Shown here piece by piece: positions 1 through 13,226 of a DNA stretch of 64,000 nucleotides. Positions within the stretch are counted from its first letter, which is position 1, and each line of letters begins with the position of its first letter. The position numbers and the translations under genes were made by a program. The notes under the pieces were generated by a model that did not search any database, was not told the origin of the DNA, and was given only the letters and a program-made list of their open reading frames with translations. Origin of the DNA: Hippophae tibetana (taxonomy: Eukaryota; Streptophyta; Magnoliopsida; Rosales; Elaeagnaceae); the NCBI GenBank assembly GCA_037013495.1, contig CM072810.1:35617843-35681842 (forward strand), written 5' to 3'.

Positions 1-269
1 TCAAGTATAGTGGTACGAGCGAAGCTATTTTGACACAATTGTTAGAAATGATGAATCTAATAACAATGAAGAGAAAATAGCTATACTTTCCCATAGATTT
101 ACTAAATTTCTTAGAAAGAATAAACCCATTTTTAGGGATTTTCGAAAAAGGTAATCCGAGCTCTAAAATAAGTATTTCAATGAATTTATAGTTGTATTTC
201 TTCCAAGCAACTTCAAACATTTCGGAGACCACTCATATAGGCATTTGATCAAAAAATAAATCTAGAACT
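1..269 (+). repeat. Truncated satellite monomer at the left window edge
   Basis: The window opens inside a monomer, at the TCAAGTATAGTGG landmark roughly 320 bp after the expected anchor. What remains is the 3' part of the unit: CACAATTGTTAGAA, the linker-like segment, GAGCTC and TTGTATTTCTTCCAAG. It carries the A1 variant GAAAATAGC. The array clearly continues to the left. Confidence 0.93.
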
Positions 270-1080
270 ATGCAGCTGAACATAAATTTTGAACTCTATA
301 TCATGCATGAGGATGAAATTTTGAACAAATTCTACGTAGGTTTTTCAATCATTATCAACTACTCGTACAATTTGGATGGACCTATTTGGAAAAAAAAGTA
401 GATTGAGAAAATTGTTGTTAGTCTACAATATCATTTTCAAGAAAACGATACCTTGCTTAAATCCATATAGAAGGCCTGTTAACTTACTATGAAATGAATC
501 AGTTGGGAAATTATTCGAACTGCATCACTTGTTACCAAGATGATGGCAATCCGTTGTCGTGCACGGAAAGAGATTGACTTTATAGACATCAAGTATAGTG
601 GTACGAGCGAAGGTATTTTGACACAATTGTTAGAAATGATGAATCTAATACCAATGAAGAGAAAATATATATACTCTCCCATAGATTTACTAAATTTCTT
701 AGAAAGAATAAACTCGTTTTTAGGGATTTTCAAAAAAGGTAATCCGAGCTCTAAAATGATTATTTCAATGAATTTATAGTTGTATTTCTTCCAAGCTACT
801 TCAAACATTTCGGAGACCACTCATATAGGAATTTGAGCAAAATAAATAAATCTAGAACTATGCAGCTGAACATAAATTTTGAACTCTATATCATGCAGAA
901 GGATGAAACTTTGAACAAATTCTATGCAGGTTTTTCAATCAATTTCAGCTACCCGTACAATTTGGAAGGACATATTTGGAAAAAAAAGTAGATTGAGAAA
1001 ATTGTTGTTAGTCTACATTATCATTTTCAAGAAAAAGATACCTTGCTTAAATCCATATAGAAGGCCTGTTAACTTACTGT
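1..1080 (+). repeat. 8-monomer echo, copy 1 (partner 4,714 bp downstream)
   Basis: This stretch matches 4715-5793 at an offset of 4,714 bp, which is eight monomers. Both copies share rare variants such as TTGGAAGGACATATTTGG, AGGAATTTGAGC and AAACTCGTTTTTAGGG. Differences seen include GAGCGAAGC versus GAGGGAAGC and ATATAGAAGG versus ATATTGAAGG. Copy 1 starts before the window, so its true extent is unknown. The match fades after about 1080, where the partner lacks the TTCGGAAATT variant. Confidence 0.85.
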
Positions 1081-2037
1081 TAAATGAATCAGTTCGGAAA
1101 TTATTCGAATTGCATCACTTGTTACCATGATGATGGCAATCCATTGTCGTGCACGGAAAGAGCTTGACTTTATAGACATCAAGTATAGTGGTACGAGCAA
1201 AGCTATTTTGCCACAATTGTTAGAAATGATGAATATAATACCAATGAAGAGAAAATATCTATACTCTCCCATATATTTACTAAATTTCTTAGAAAGAATA
1301 AACCCATTTTTAGGGATTTTCAAAAAAGGTAATCCGAGCTCTAAAATGATTATTTCAATGAATTTATAGTTGTATTTCTTCCAAGCTACTTCAAACATTT
1401 CGGAGACCACTCATATAGGCATTTGAGCAAAAAACTAAATCTAGAACTATGCAGCTGAACAGAAATTTTGAACTCTATATCAAGCAAGATGATGAAACTT
1501 TGAACAAATTCTACGCAGGTTTTTCAATCATTATCAACTACCCGTACAATTTGGATGGACCTATTTGGAAAAAAAAGTAGATCGGGAAAATTTTTGTTAG
1601 CCTATATTATCATTTCCAAGAAAAAGATACCTTGCTTAAATCCATATAGAAGGCATGTGAACTTACTATTAAATGAATCAGTTGGGAAATTATGCGAACT
1701 GCATTATTTGTTGCCAAGATGATAGCAATCCAGTTTCGCGGATGGAAAGATCTTGACTTTATAGACATCAAGTATAGTGGTACGAGCGAAGTAATTTTGA
1801 CACAATTGTTAGAATTGATGAATCTAATACCAATGAAGCGAAAATATCTATACTTTCGCATAGATTTACTAACTTTCTTAGAAAGAATAAACCCATTTTT
1901 AGGGATTTTGAAAAAAGGTAATCCGAGCTCTAAAATGATTATTTCAATGAATTTATAGTTGTATTTCTTCCAAGCTACTTCAAACATTTCGGAGACCACT
2001 CATATAAGCATTTGAGCAAAAAACTAAATCTAGAACT

Positions 2038-3215
2038 ATGCAGCTGAACAGAAATTTTGAACTCTATATCAAGCAAGAGGATGAAACTTTGAACAAATTC
2101 TACGCAGGTTTTTCAATCATTATCAACTACACGTACAATTTGGATGGACCTATTTGGAAAAAAAAGTAGATTGGGAAAATTTTTGTTAGCCTATATTATC
2201 ATTTCCAAGAAAAAGATACCTTGCTTAAATCCATATAGAAGGCATGTGAACTTACTATTAAATGAATCAGTTGGGAAATTATTCGAACTGCATTATTTGT
2301 TGCCAAGGTGATAGCAATCCACTTTCGCGGATGGAAAGAGCTTGACTTTATAGACATCAAGTAAAGTGGTACGAGCAAAGCTATTTTGACACAATTGTTA
2401 GAAATGATGAATCTAATACCAATGAAGAGAAAATATCTATACTCTCCCATATATTTACTAAATTTCTTAGAAAGAATAAACCCATTTTTAGGGATTTTCA
2501 AAAAAGGTAATCCGAGCTCTAAAATGATTATTTCAATGAATTTATAGTTGTATTTCTTCCAAGCTACTTCAAACATTTCGGAGACCACTCATATAGGCAT
2601 TTGAGCAAAAAACTAAATCTAGAACTATGCAGCTGAACAGAAATTTTGAACTCTATATCAAGCAAGAGGATGAAACTTTGAACAAATTCTACGCAGGTTT
2701 TTCAATCATTATCAACTACACGTACAATTTGGATGGACCTATTTGGAAAAAAAAGTAGATTGGGAAAATTTTTGTTAGCCTATATTATCATTTCCAAGAA
2801 AAAGATACCTTGCTTAAATCCATATAGAAGGCATGTGAACTTACTATTAAATGAATCAGTTGGGAAATTATTCGAACTGCATTATTTGTTGCCAAGGTGA
2901 TAGCAATCCACTTTCGCGGATGGAAAGAGCTTGACTTTATAGACATCAAGTAAAGTGGTACTAGCAAAGCTATTTTGACACAATTGTTAGAAATGATGAA
3001 TCTAATACCAATGAAGCGAAAATATCTATACTTTCTCATAGATTTACTAACTTTCTTAGAAAGAATAAACCCATTTTTAGGGATTTTGAAAAAAGGTAAT
3101 CCGAGCTCTAAAATGATTATTTCAATGAATTTATAGTTGTATTTCTTCCAAGCTACTTCAAACATTTCGGAGACCACTCATATAGGCATTTGAGCAAAAA
3201 ACTAAATCTAGAACT
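2038..3215 (+). repeat. Local monomer doubling (anchors 2038 and 2627)
   Basis: Two neighbouring monomers share the rare variants AACTACACGTAC and AAGTAAAGTGG and are nearly the same over their first ~390 bp. They then diverge: the first continues with TACTCTCCCATATATTT, the second with TACTTTCTCATAGATTT and AACTTTC. This fits a single-monomer unequal exchange followed by, or joined within, different neighbours. Confidence 0.75.
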
Positions 3216-4714
3216 ATGCAACTGAACATAAATTTGAACTCTATATCATGCGTGAGGATGAAACTTTGAACAAATTCTACGCAGGTTTTTCAATCATTAT
3301 AAACTACTCATACAATTTGGATGGACCTATTTGAAAAAAAAAAGTAGATTGAGAAAATTGTTGTTAGCCTACAATATCATTTTGAAGAAAAAGATACCTT
3401 GCTTAAATCCATATAGAAGGCCTGTTAACTTACTGTTAAATGAATCAGTTCGGAAATTATTCGAATTGCATCACTTGTTACCATGATGATGGCAATCCAT
3501 TGTCGTGCACGGAAAGAGCTTGACTTTATAGACATCAAGTATAGTGGTACGAGCGAAGCTATTTTGACACAATTGTTAGAAATGATGAATCTAATAACAA
3601 TGAAGAGAAAATAGCTATACTTTCCCAGAGATTTACTAAATTTCTTAGAAAGAATAAACCCATTTTTAGGGATTTTTGAAAAAGGTAATCCGAGCTCTAA
3701 AATAAGTATTTCAATGAATTTATAGTTGTATTTCTTCCAAGCAACTTCAAACATTTCGGAGACCACTCATATAGGCATTTGAGCAAAAAACTAAATCTAG
3801 AACTATGCAGCTGAACATAAATTTTGAACTCTATATCATGCATGAGGATGAAATTTTGAACAAATTCTACGTAGGTTTTTCAATTATTATCAACTACTCG
3901 TACAATTTGGATGGACCTATTTGAAAAAAAAAGTAGATTGAGAAAATTGTTGTTAGCCTACAATATCATTTTCATGAAAAAGATACCTTGCTTAAATCCA
4001 TATAGAAGGCCTGTTAACTTACTATTAAATGAATCAGTTTGGAAATTATTCGAACTGCATCACTTGTTACCAAAATGATGGCAATCCATTGTCGTGCACG
4101 GAAAGAGCTTGACTTTATAGACATCAAGTATAGTGGTACGAGCGAAGCTATTTTGACACAATTGTTAGAAATGATGAACCTAATACCAATGAAGAGAAAA
4201 TAGCTATACTTTCCCATAGATTTACTAAATTTCTTAGAAAGAATAAACCCATTTTTAGGGATTTTCGAAAAAGGTAATCCGAGCTCTAAAATAAGTATTT
4301 CAATGAATTTATAGTTGTATTTCTTCCAAGCAACTTCAAACATTTTGGAGACCACTCATATAGGCATTTGAGCAAAAAAAATAAATCTAGAACTATACAG
4401 CTGAATATAAATTTTGACCTCTATATCATGCAAGAGGAAGAAACTTTTAACAAATTCTATGCAGGTTTTTCAATCAATTTCAGCTACCCGTACAATTTGG
4501 ATGGACCTATTTGAAAAAAAAAGTAGATGGAGAAAATTGTTGTTAGCCTACATTATCATTTTCAAGAAAAAGATACCTATGCTTAAATCTATATAGAATG
4601 CCTGTGAACTCACTGTTAAATGAATCAGTTGGGAAATTATTCGAATTGCATTATTTGTTGCCAAGATGATAGCAATCCACTTTCGCGGACGAAAAGAGCT
4701 TGACTTTATAGACA

Positions 4715-5793
4715 TCAAGTATAGTGGTACGAGGGAAGCTATTTTGACACAATTGTTAGAAATGATGAATCTAATAACAATGAAGAGAAAATAGCTATAC
4801 TTTCCCATAGATTTACTAAATTTCTTAGAAAGAATAAACCCATTTTTAGGGATTTTCGAAAAAGGTAATCCGAGCTCTAAAATAAGTATTTCAATGAATT
4901 TATAGTTGTATTTCTTCCAAGCAACTTCAAACATTTCGGAGACCACTCATATAGGCATTTGATCAAAAAATAAATCTAGAACTATGCAACTGAACATAAA
5001 TTTTGAACTCTATATCATGCATGAGGATGAAATTTTGAACAAATTCTACGTAGGTTTTTCAATCATTATCAACTACTCGTACAATTTGGATGGACCTATT
5101 TGGAAAAAAAAGTAGATTGAGAAAATTGTTGTTAGTCTACAATATCATTTTCAAGAAAACGATACCTTGCTTAAATCCATATTGAAGGCCTGTTAACTTA
5201 CTGTGAAATGAATCAGTTGGGAAATTATTCGAACTGCATCACTTGTTACCAAGATGATGGCAATCCGTTGTCGTGCACGGAAAGAGATTGACTTTATAGA
5301 CATCAAGTATAGTGGTACGAGCGAAGGTATTTTGACACAATTGTTAGAAATGATGAATCTAATACCAATGAAGAGAAAATATATATACTCTCCCATAGAT
5401 TTACTAAATTTCTTAGAAAGAATAAACTCGTTTTTAGGGATTTTCAAAAAAGGTAATCCGAGCTCTAAAATGATTATTTCAATGAATTTATAGTTGTATT
5501 TCTTCCAAGCTACTTCAAACATTTCGGAGACAACTCATATAGGAATTTGAGCAAAAAAAATAAATCTAGAACTATGCAGCTGAACATAAATTTTGAACTC
5601 TATATCATGCAAGAGGATGAAACTTTGAACAAATTCTATGCAGGTTTTTCAATCAATTTCAGCTACCCGTACAATTTGGAAGGACATATTTGGAAAAAAA
5701 AGTAGATTGAGAAAATTGTTGTTAGTCTACATTATCATTTTCAAGAAAAAGATACCTTGCTTAAATCCATATAGAGGCCTGTTAACTTACTGT
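4715..5793 (+). repeat. 8-monomer echo, copy 2
   Basis: This is the partner of 1-1080 at +4,714 bp. It carries a few private changes: a CACTCAT to AACTCAT change near 5532 and a one-base deletion in ATATAGAGGCC near 5774. The seven monomers between the copies are not equally similar to anything I could find in the window, so only one edge of an 8-monomer repeat is visible. Confidence 0.83.
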
Positions 5794-8700
5794 TAAATGA
5801 ATCAGTTGAGAAATTATTCGAACTGCATCACTTGTTACCAAGATGATGGCAATCCATTGTCGTTCACGGATAGAGCATGACTTTATAGACATCAAGTATA
5901 GTGGTACGAGCGAAGCTATTTTGACACAATTGTTAGAAATGATGAATCTAATACCAATGAAGAGAAAATATCTATACTCTCCCATAGATTTACTAAATTT
6001 CTTAGAAAGAATAAACCCATTTTTAGGGATTTTCAAAAAAGGTAATCCGAGCTCTTAAATGATTATTTCAATGAATTTATAGTTGTATTTCTTCCAAGCT
6101 ACTACAAACATTTCGGAGACCACTCATATAGGCATTTGAGCAAAAAACTAAATCTAGAACTATGCAGCTGAATAGAAATTTTGAACTCTATATCATGCAA
6201 GAGGATGAAACTCTGACCAAATTCTATGCAGGTTTTTCAATCATTATCAACTACCCGTACAATTTGGATGGACATATTTTAAAAAAAAAGTAGATTGAGA
6301 AAATTGTTGTTAGCCTACATTATCATTTCCAAGAAAAAGATACCTTGCTTAAATCCATATAGAAGGCCTGTGAACTTACTGTTAAATGAATCAGTTGGGA
6401 AATTATTCGAACTGCATTATTTGTTGCCAAGGTGATAGCAATCCACTTTCGCGGATGGAAAGAGCTTGACTTTATAGTCATCAAGTATAGTGGTACGAGC
6501 GAAGCAATTTTGACACAATTGTTAGAATTAATGAATCTAATACCAATGAAGAGAAAATATCTATACTTTCCCATAGATTTACTAAATTTCTTAGAAAGAA
6601 TAAACCCATTTTTAGGGATTTTCAAAAAAGGTAATCCGAGCTCTAAAATGATTATTTCAATGAATTTATAGTTGTATTTCTTCCAAGCTACTTCAAACAT
6701 TACGGAGACCACTCATATAGGCATTTGAGCAAAAAACTAAATCTAGAACTATGCAGCTGAACAGAAATTTTGAACTCTATATCATGCAAGAGGATGAAAC
6801 TTTGACCAAATTCTACGCAGGTTTTTCAATCATTATCAACTACCCGTACAATTTGGATGGACCTATTTGGAAAAAAAAGTAGATTGAGAAAATTGTTGTT
6901 AGCCTACATTATCATTTCCAAGAAAAAGATACCATGCTTAAATCCATATAGAAGGCCTGTTAACTTACTCTTAAATGAATCAGTTGGGAAATTATTCGAA
7001 CTGCATCACTTGTTACCAAGATGATGGCAATCCATTGTCGTGCACGGAAAGAGCTTGACTTTATAGACATCAAGTATAGTGGTACGAGTGAAGCTATTTT
7101 GACACAATTGTTAGAAATGATGAATCTAATACCAATAAAGAGAAAATAGCTATACTTTCCCATAGATTTACTAAATTTCTTAGAAAGAATAAACCCATTT
7201 TTAGGGATTTTCGAAAAAGGTAATCCGAGCTCTAAAATAGGTATTTCAATGAATTTATAGTTGTATTTCTTCCAAGCAACTTCAAACATTTTGGAGACCA
7301 CTCATATAGGAATTTGAGCAATAAAAATAAATCTAGAACTATGCAGCTGAACAGAAATTTTGAACTCTATATCATGCAAGAGGATGAAACTTTGACCAAA
7401 TTCTACGCAGGTTTTTCAATCATTATCAACTACCGGTACAATTTGGATGGACATATTTGGAAAATAAAGTAGATTGAGAAAATTGTTGTTAGTCTACAAT
7501 ATCATTTTCAAGAATAAGATACCTTGCTTAAATCGATATAGAAGGCCTGTTAACTTACTGTTAAATGAATCAGTTGGGAAATTATTCGAACTGCATCACT
7601 TGTTACCAAGATGATGGCAATCCATTGTCGTGCACGGAAAGAGCTTGACTTTATAGACATCAAGTATAGTGGTACGAGCGAAGCTATTTTGACACAATTG
7701 TTAGAAATGATGAATCTAATACCAATGAAGAGAAAATATATATACTCTCCTATAGATTTACTAAATTTCTTAGAAAGAATAAACCCGTTTTTAGGGATTT
7801 AAAAAAATGGTAATTCGAGCTCTAAAATGATTATTTCAATGAATTTATAGTTGTATTTCTTCCAAGCAACTTCAAACATTTGGAACACCACTCATATAGG
7901 CATTTGAGCAAAAACTAAATCTAGAACTATGCAGCTGAACAGAAATTTTGAACTCTATATCATGCAAGAGAATGAAACTTTGACCAAATTCTACGCAGGT
8001 TTTTCAATCATTATCAACTACCCGTACAATTTGGATGCCCCTATTTGGAAAAAGAAGTAGAATGAGAAAATTGTTGTTAGCCTACATTATCATTTCCAAG
8101 AAAAAGATACCTTGCTTAAATCCATATAGAATGCCTGTGAACTTACTATTAAATGAATCAGTTGGGAAATTATTCGAACTGCATTATTTGTTGCCAAGAT
8201 GATAGCAATCCACTTTCGCGGATGGAAAGAGCTTGACTTTATAGTCATCAAGTATAGTGGTACGAGCGAAGCAATTTTGACACAATTGTTAGAATTGATG
8301 AATCTAATACCAATGAAGAGAAAATATCTATACTTTCGCATAGATTTACTAAATTTCTTAGAAAGAATAAACCCATTTTTAGGGATTTTCCAAAAAGGTA
8401 ATCCGAGCTCTAAAATAAGTATTTCAATGAATTTATAGTTGTATTTCTTCCAAGCTACTTCAAACATTTCGGAGACCACTCATATAGGCATTTGAGCAAA
8501 AAACTAAATCTAGAACTATGCAGCTGAACAAAAATTTTGAACTCTATATCAAGCAAGAGAATGAAACTTTGACCAAATTCTACGCAGGTTTTTCAATCAT
8601 TATCAACTACCCGTACAATTTGGATGGACATATTTGGAAAAAAAAGTAGATTGAGAAAATTGTTGTTAGTCTACAATATCATTTTCAAGAAAAAGATACC

Positions 8701-10149
8701 TTGCTTAAATCCATATAGAAGGCCTGTTAACTTACTGTTAAATGAATCAGTTGGGAAATTATTCGAACTGCATCACTTGTTACCAAGATGATGGCAATCC
8801 ATTGTCGTGCACCGAAAGAGCTTGACTTTATAGACATCAAGTATAGTGGTACGAGCGAAGCTATTTTGACAAATTGTTAGAAATGATGAATCTAATACCA
8901 ATGAAGAGAAAATATCTATACTCTCCCATAGATTTACTAAATTTCTTAGAAGGAATAAACCCATTTTTAGGGATTTTCAAAAAAGGTAATCCGAGCTCTA
9001 AAATGATTATTTCAATGAATTTATAGTTGTATTTCTTCCAAGCTACTTCAAACATTTCGGAGACCACTCATATAGGCATTTGAGCAAAAAACGAAATCTA
9101 GAACTATTCAGCTGAACAGATATTTTGAACTCTATATCATGCAAGATGATGAAACTTTGACCAAATTCTACGTAGGTTTTTCAATCATTATCAACTACCC
9201 GTACAATTTGGATGGCCCTATTTGGAAAAAAAAGTAGATTGAGAAAATTGTTGTTAGCCTACATTATCATTTCCAAGAAAAAGTTACCTTGCTTAAATCC
9301 ATATAGAATGCCTGTGAACTTACTATTAAATGAATCAGTTGGGAAATTATTCGAACTGCATTATTTGTTGCCAAGATGATAGCAATCCACTTTCGCGGAT
9401 GGAAATAGCTTGACTTTATAGTCATCAAGTATAGTGGTACGAGCGAAGCAATTTTGACACAATTGTTAGAATTGATGAATCTAATACCAATGAAGAGAAA
9501 ATATCTATACTTTCGTATAGATTTACTAAATTTCTTAGAAAGAATAAACCCTTTTTTAGGGATTTTCTAAAAAGGTAATCCGAGCTCTAAAATGAGTATT
9601 TCAATGAATTTATAGTTGTATTTCTTCCAAGCTACTTCAAACATTTCGGAGACCACTCATATAGGCATTTGAGCAAAAAACTAAATCTAGAACTATGCAG
9701 CTGAACAGAAATTTTGAACTCTATATCAAGCAAGAGGATGAAACTTTGACCAAATTCTACGCCGGTTTTTCAATCATTATCAACTACCCGTACAATTTGG
9801 ATGGACATATTTGGAAAAAAAAGTAGATTGAGAAAATTGTTGTTAGTCTACAATATCATTTTCAAGAAAAAGATACCTTGCTTAAATCCATATAGAAGGC
9901 GTGTTAACTTACTGTTAAATGAATCAGTTGGGAAATTATTGGAACTGCATCACTTGTTACCAAGATGATGGCAATCCATTGTCGTGCACGGAAAGAGCTT
10001 GACTTTATAGACATCAAGTATAGTGGTACGAGCGAAGCTATTTTGACACAATTGTTAGAAATGATGAATCTAATACCAATGAAGAGAAAATATCTATACT
10101 CTCCCATAGATTTACTAAATTTCTTAGAAAGAATAAACCCATTTTTAAG

Positions 10150-11188
10150 GATTTTCAAAAAAGGTAATCCGAGCTCTAAAATGATTATTTCAATGAATTT
10201 ATAGTTGTATTTCTTCCAAGCTACTTCAAACATTTCGGAGACCACTCATATAGGCATTTGAGCAAAAAACTAAATCTAGAACTATGCAGCTGAACAGAAA
10301 TTTTGAACTCTATATCAAGCAAGAGGATGAAACTTTGACCAAATTCTACGCAGGTTTTTCAATCATTATCAACTACCCGTACAATTTGGATGACCTATTT
10401 GGAAAAAAAAGTAGATTGAGAAAATTGTTGTTAGCCTACATTATCATTTTCAAGAAAAATATACCTTGCTTAAATCCATATAGAAGGCCTGTGAACTTAC
10501 AACTAAATGAATCAGTTGGGAAATTATTGGAACTGCGTTATTTGTTGCCAAGATGATAGCAATCCACTTTCGCGGATGGAAAGAGCTTGACTTTATAGAC
10601 ATCAAGTAAAGTGGTACGAGCAAAGATATTTTGACACAATTGTTTGAAATGATGAATCTAATACCAATGAAGAGAAAATATCTATACTCTCCCATAGATT
10701 TACTAAATTTCTTAGAAAGAATAAACCCATTTTTAGGGATTTTCAAAAAAGGTAATCCGAGCTCTAAAATGATTATTTCAATGAATTTATAGTTGTATTT
10801 CTTCCAAGCTACTTCAAACATTTCGGAGACCACTCATATAGGCATTTGAGCAAAAAACTAAATCTAGAACTATGCAGCTGAACAGAAATTTTGAACTCTA
10901 TATCAAGCAAGAGGATGAAACTTTGACCAAATTCTACGCAGGTTTTTCAATCATTATCAACTACCCGTACAATTTGGATGACCTATTTGGAAAAAAAAGT
11001 AGATTGAGAAAATTGTTGTTAGCCTACATTATCATTTTCAAGAAAAATATACCTTGCTTAAATCCATATAGAAGGCCTGTGAACTTACAACTAAATGAAT
11101 CAGTTGGGAAATTATTGGAACTGCGTTATTTGTTGCCAAGATGATAGCAATCCACTTTCGCGGATGGAAAGAGCTTGACTTTATAGAC
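10150..11188 (+). repeat. Recent 588-bp single-monomer tandem doubling
   Basis: About 450 bp at 10150-10600 recur at 10738-11188, offset 588 bp. The copies share the private GGATGACC deletion, the AAAAATATACC variant and the TTACAACTAAATG variant, found nowhere else that I saw. Identity appears complete over the shared stretch, including an identical 90-codon open frame. After this stretch the copies differ (AAGTAAAGTGG versus AAGTATAGTGG), which places one exchange point there. Confidence 0.88.
10284..10556 (+). pseudogene. Longest gag-frame open stretch (90 codons), frameshifted satellite copy
   Basis: This is the gag-like frame of one monomer. It stays open for 90 codons because one G is missing in GGATGACC, where most copies read GGATGGACC. 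The deletion switches the frame ahead of the usual stop after the A-run, and the tail then reads KSRLRKLLLAYIIIF and onward. An identical open frame occurs 588 bp later at 10872-11144, because this stretch was duplicated. A related 100-codon frame at 33823-34125 stays open through a longer A-run. No promoter, splice structure or selection on codons is visible, so I read these as accidental openings of a decayed fragment, not genes. Confidence 0.6.
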
Positions 11189-13226
11189 ATCAAGTATAGT
11201 GGTACGAGCGAAGCAATTTTGACACAATTGTTAGAATTGATGAATCTAATACCAATGAAGAGAAAATATCTATACTCTCCCATAGATTTACTAAATTTCT
11301 TAGAAAGAATAAACCCATTTTTAGGGATTTTCAAAAAATGTAATCCGAGCTCTAAAATAAGTATTTCAATGAATTTATAGTTGTATTTCTTCTAAGCAAC
11401 TTCAAACATTTCGGAGACCACTCATATTGTCATTTGAGCAAAAAACTAAATCTAGAACTATGCAGCTGAACATAAATTTTGAACTCTATATCATGCATGA
11501 GGATGAAATTTTGAACAAATTCTACGTAGGATTTTCAATCATTATCAACTACTCGTACAATTTGGATGGACATATTTGAAAAAAAAAGTAGATTGAGAAA
11601 ATTGTTGTTAGCCTACAATATCATTTTCATGAAAAAGATACCTTGCTTAAATCCATATAGAAGGCCTGTTAACTTACTGTTAAATGAATCAGTTTGGAAA
11701 TTATTCGAATTGCATCACTTGTTACCAAGATGATGGCAATCCATTGTCGTGCACGGAAAGAGCTTGACTTTATAGACATCAAGTATAGTGGTACGAGCGA
11801 AGCTATTTTGACACAATTGTTAGAAATGATGAATCTAATACCAATGAAGAGAAAATAGCTATACTTTCCCATAGATTTACTAAATTTCTTAGAAAGAATA
11901 AACCCATTTTTAGGGATTTTCGAAAAAGGTAATTCGAGCTCTAAAATGATTATTTCAATGAATTTATAGTTGTATTTGTTCCAAGCGACTTCAAACATTT
12001 TGGAGACCACTTATATAGGCATTTGAACAAAAAACTAAATCTAGAACTATGCAGCTGAACATAAATTTTGAACTTTATATCATGCAAGAGGATGAAACTT
12101 TGAACAAATTCTATGCAGGTTTTTCAATCATTATCAACTGCCCGTACAATTTGGATGGACCTATTTGGAAAAAAACGTAGATTGGGAAAATTGTTGTTAG
12201 CCTACATTATCATTTTCAAGAAAAAGATACCTTGCTTAAATCCATATAGAAGGCCTGTGAACTTACTGTTAAATGAATCAGTTGCGAAATTATTCAAACT
12301 ACATTATTTGTTGCCAAGATGATAGCAATCCACTTTCGCGGATGGAAAGAGCTTGACTTTATAGACATCAAGTATAGTGGTACGAGCGAAGCTATTTTGA
12401 CAAAATTGTTAGAAATGATGAATCTAATAACAATGAAGAGAACATATCTATACTTTCCCATAGATTTAATAAATTTCTTAGAAAGAATAAAACAGTTTTT
12501 AGTGATTTAAAAAAAATGTAATCAGAGCTCTAAAATGATTATTTCAATGAATTTATAGTTGTATTTCTTCCAAGCGACTTCAAACATTTTGGAGACCACT
12601 CATATAGGCATTTGAGCAGAAAACTAAATCTAGAACTATGCAGTCGAACATAAATTTTGAACTCTAAATCATGCAAGAGGATGAAACTTTGAACAAATTC
12701 TACGCAGGTTTTTCAAACATTATCAACTACTCGTACAATTTGGATGGACCTATTTGGAAAAAAAAGTAGATTGACAAAATTGTTGTTAGCCTACATTATC
12801 ATTTTCAAGAAAAAGATACCTTGCTTAAATCCATATTGAAGGCCTATGAACTTACTGTTAAATGAATCAGTTGAGAAATTATTCGAACTGTAATATTTGT
12901 TGCTAAGAGGATAGCAATCCACTTTCGCGGGGGGAAAGAGCTTGACTTTATAGACATCAAGTATAGTGGTACGAGCGAAGCAATTTTGACACAATTGTTA
13001 GAATTGATGAATCTAATACCAATGAAGAGAAAATATCTATAGTTTCCCATAGATTTACAAAATTTCTTAGAAAGAATAAACCCGTTTTTAGGAATTTAGA
13101 AAAAAGGTAATCCGAGCTCCAAAATGATTATTTCAATGAATTTATAGTGGTATTTCTTCCAAGAAACTTCAAACATTTTGGAGACCACTCATATAGGCAT
13201 TTGAACAAAAAACTAAATCTAGAACT

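Noticed and set aside
470-540. Terminator or structured RNA from inverted repeats
   Set aside because: I looked for stems followed by T-runs and for tRNA-like cloverleaf motifs in the monomer. Only short palindromes such as CAATTG, GAGCTC and CAGCTG appear, as expected by chance.
330-780. Internal subrepeat between TTTTTCAATCAATTTC and TATTTCAATGAATTTA in each monomer
   Set aside because: The similarity is short, in AT-rich sequence, and not flanked by further matching bases, so chance is sufficient.
1692-1958. Open + strand frames of 63-88 codons with MIAIHFRGWKELDF or MMAIHCRARKELDF, repeated through the window
   Set aside because: They lie in the second half of the monomer and recur only because the monomer does. 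Subfamily variants close them (GAAAATAGC, GAGCTAAGC, GGGATTTAAAAA). No start context, promoter or full domain supports a gene.
2199-2588. Recurrent - strand open frame of 113-129 codons as a protein gene
   Set aside because: No recognisable domain, low-complexity AT-rich composition, and loss in whole subfamilies by single changes. It is antisense to a segment that has a better explanation on the + strand.
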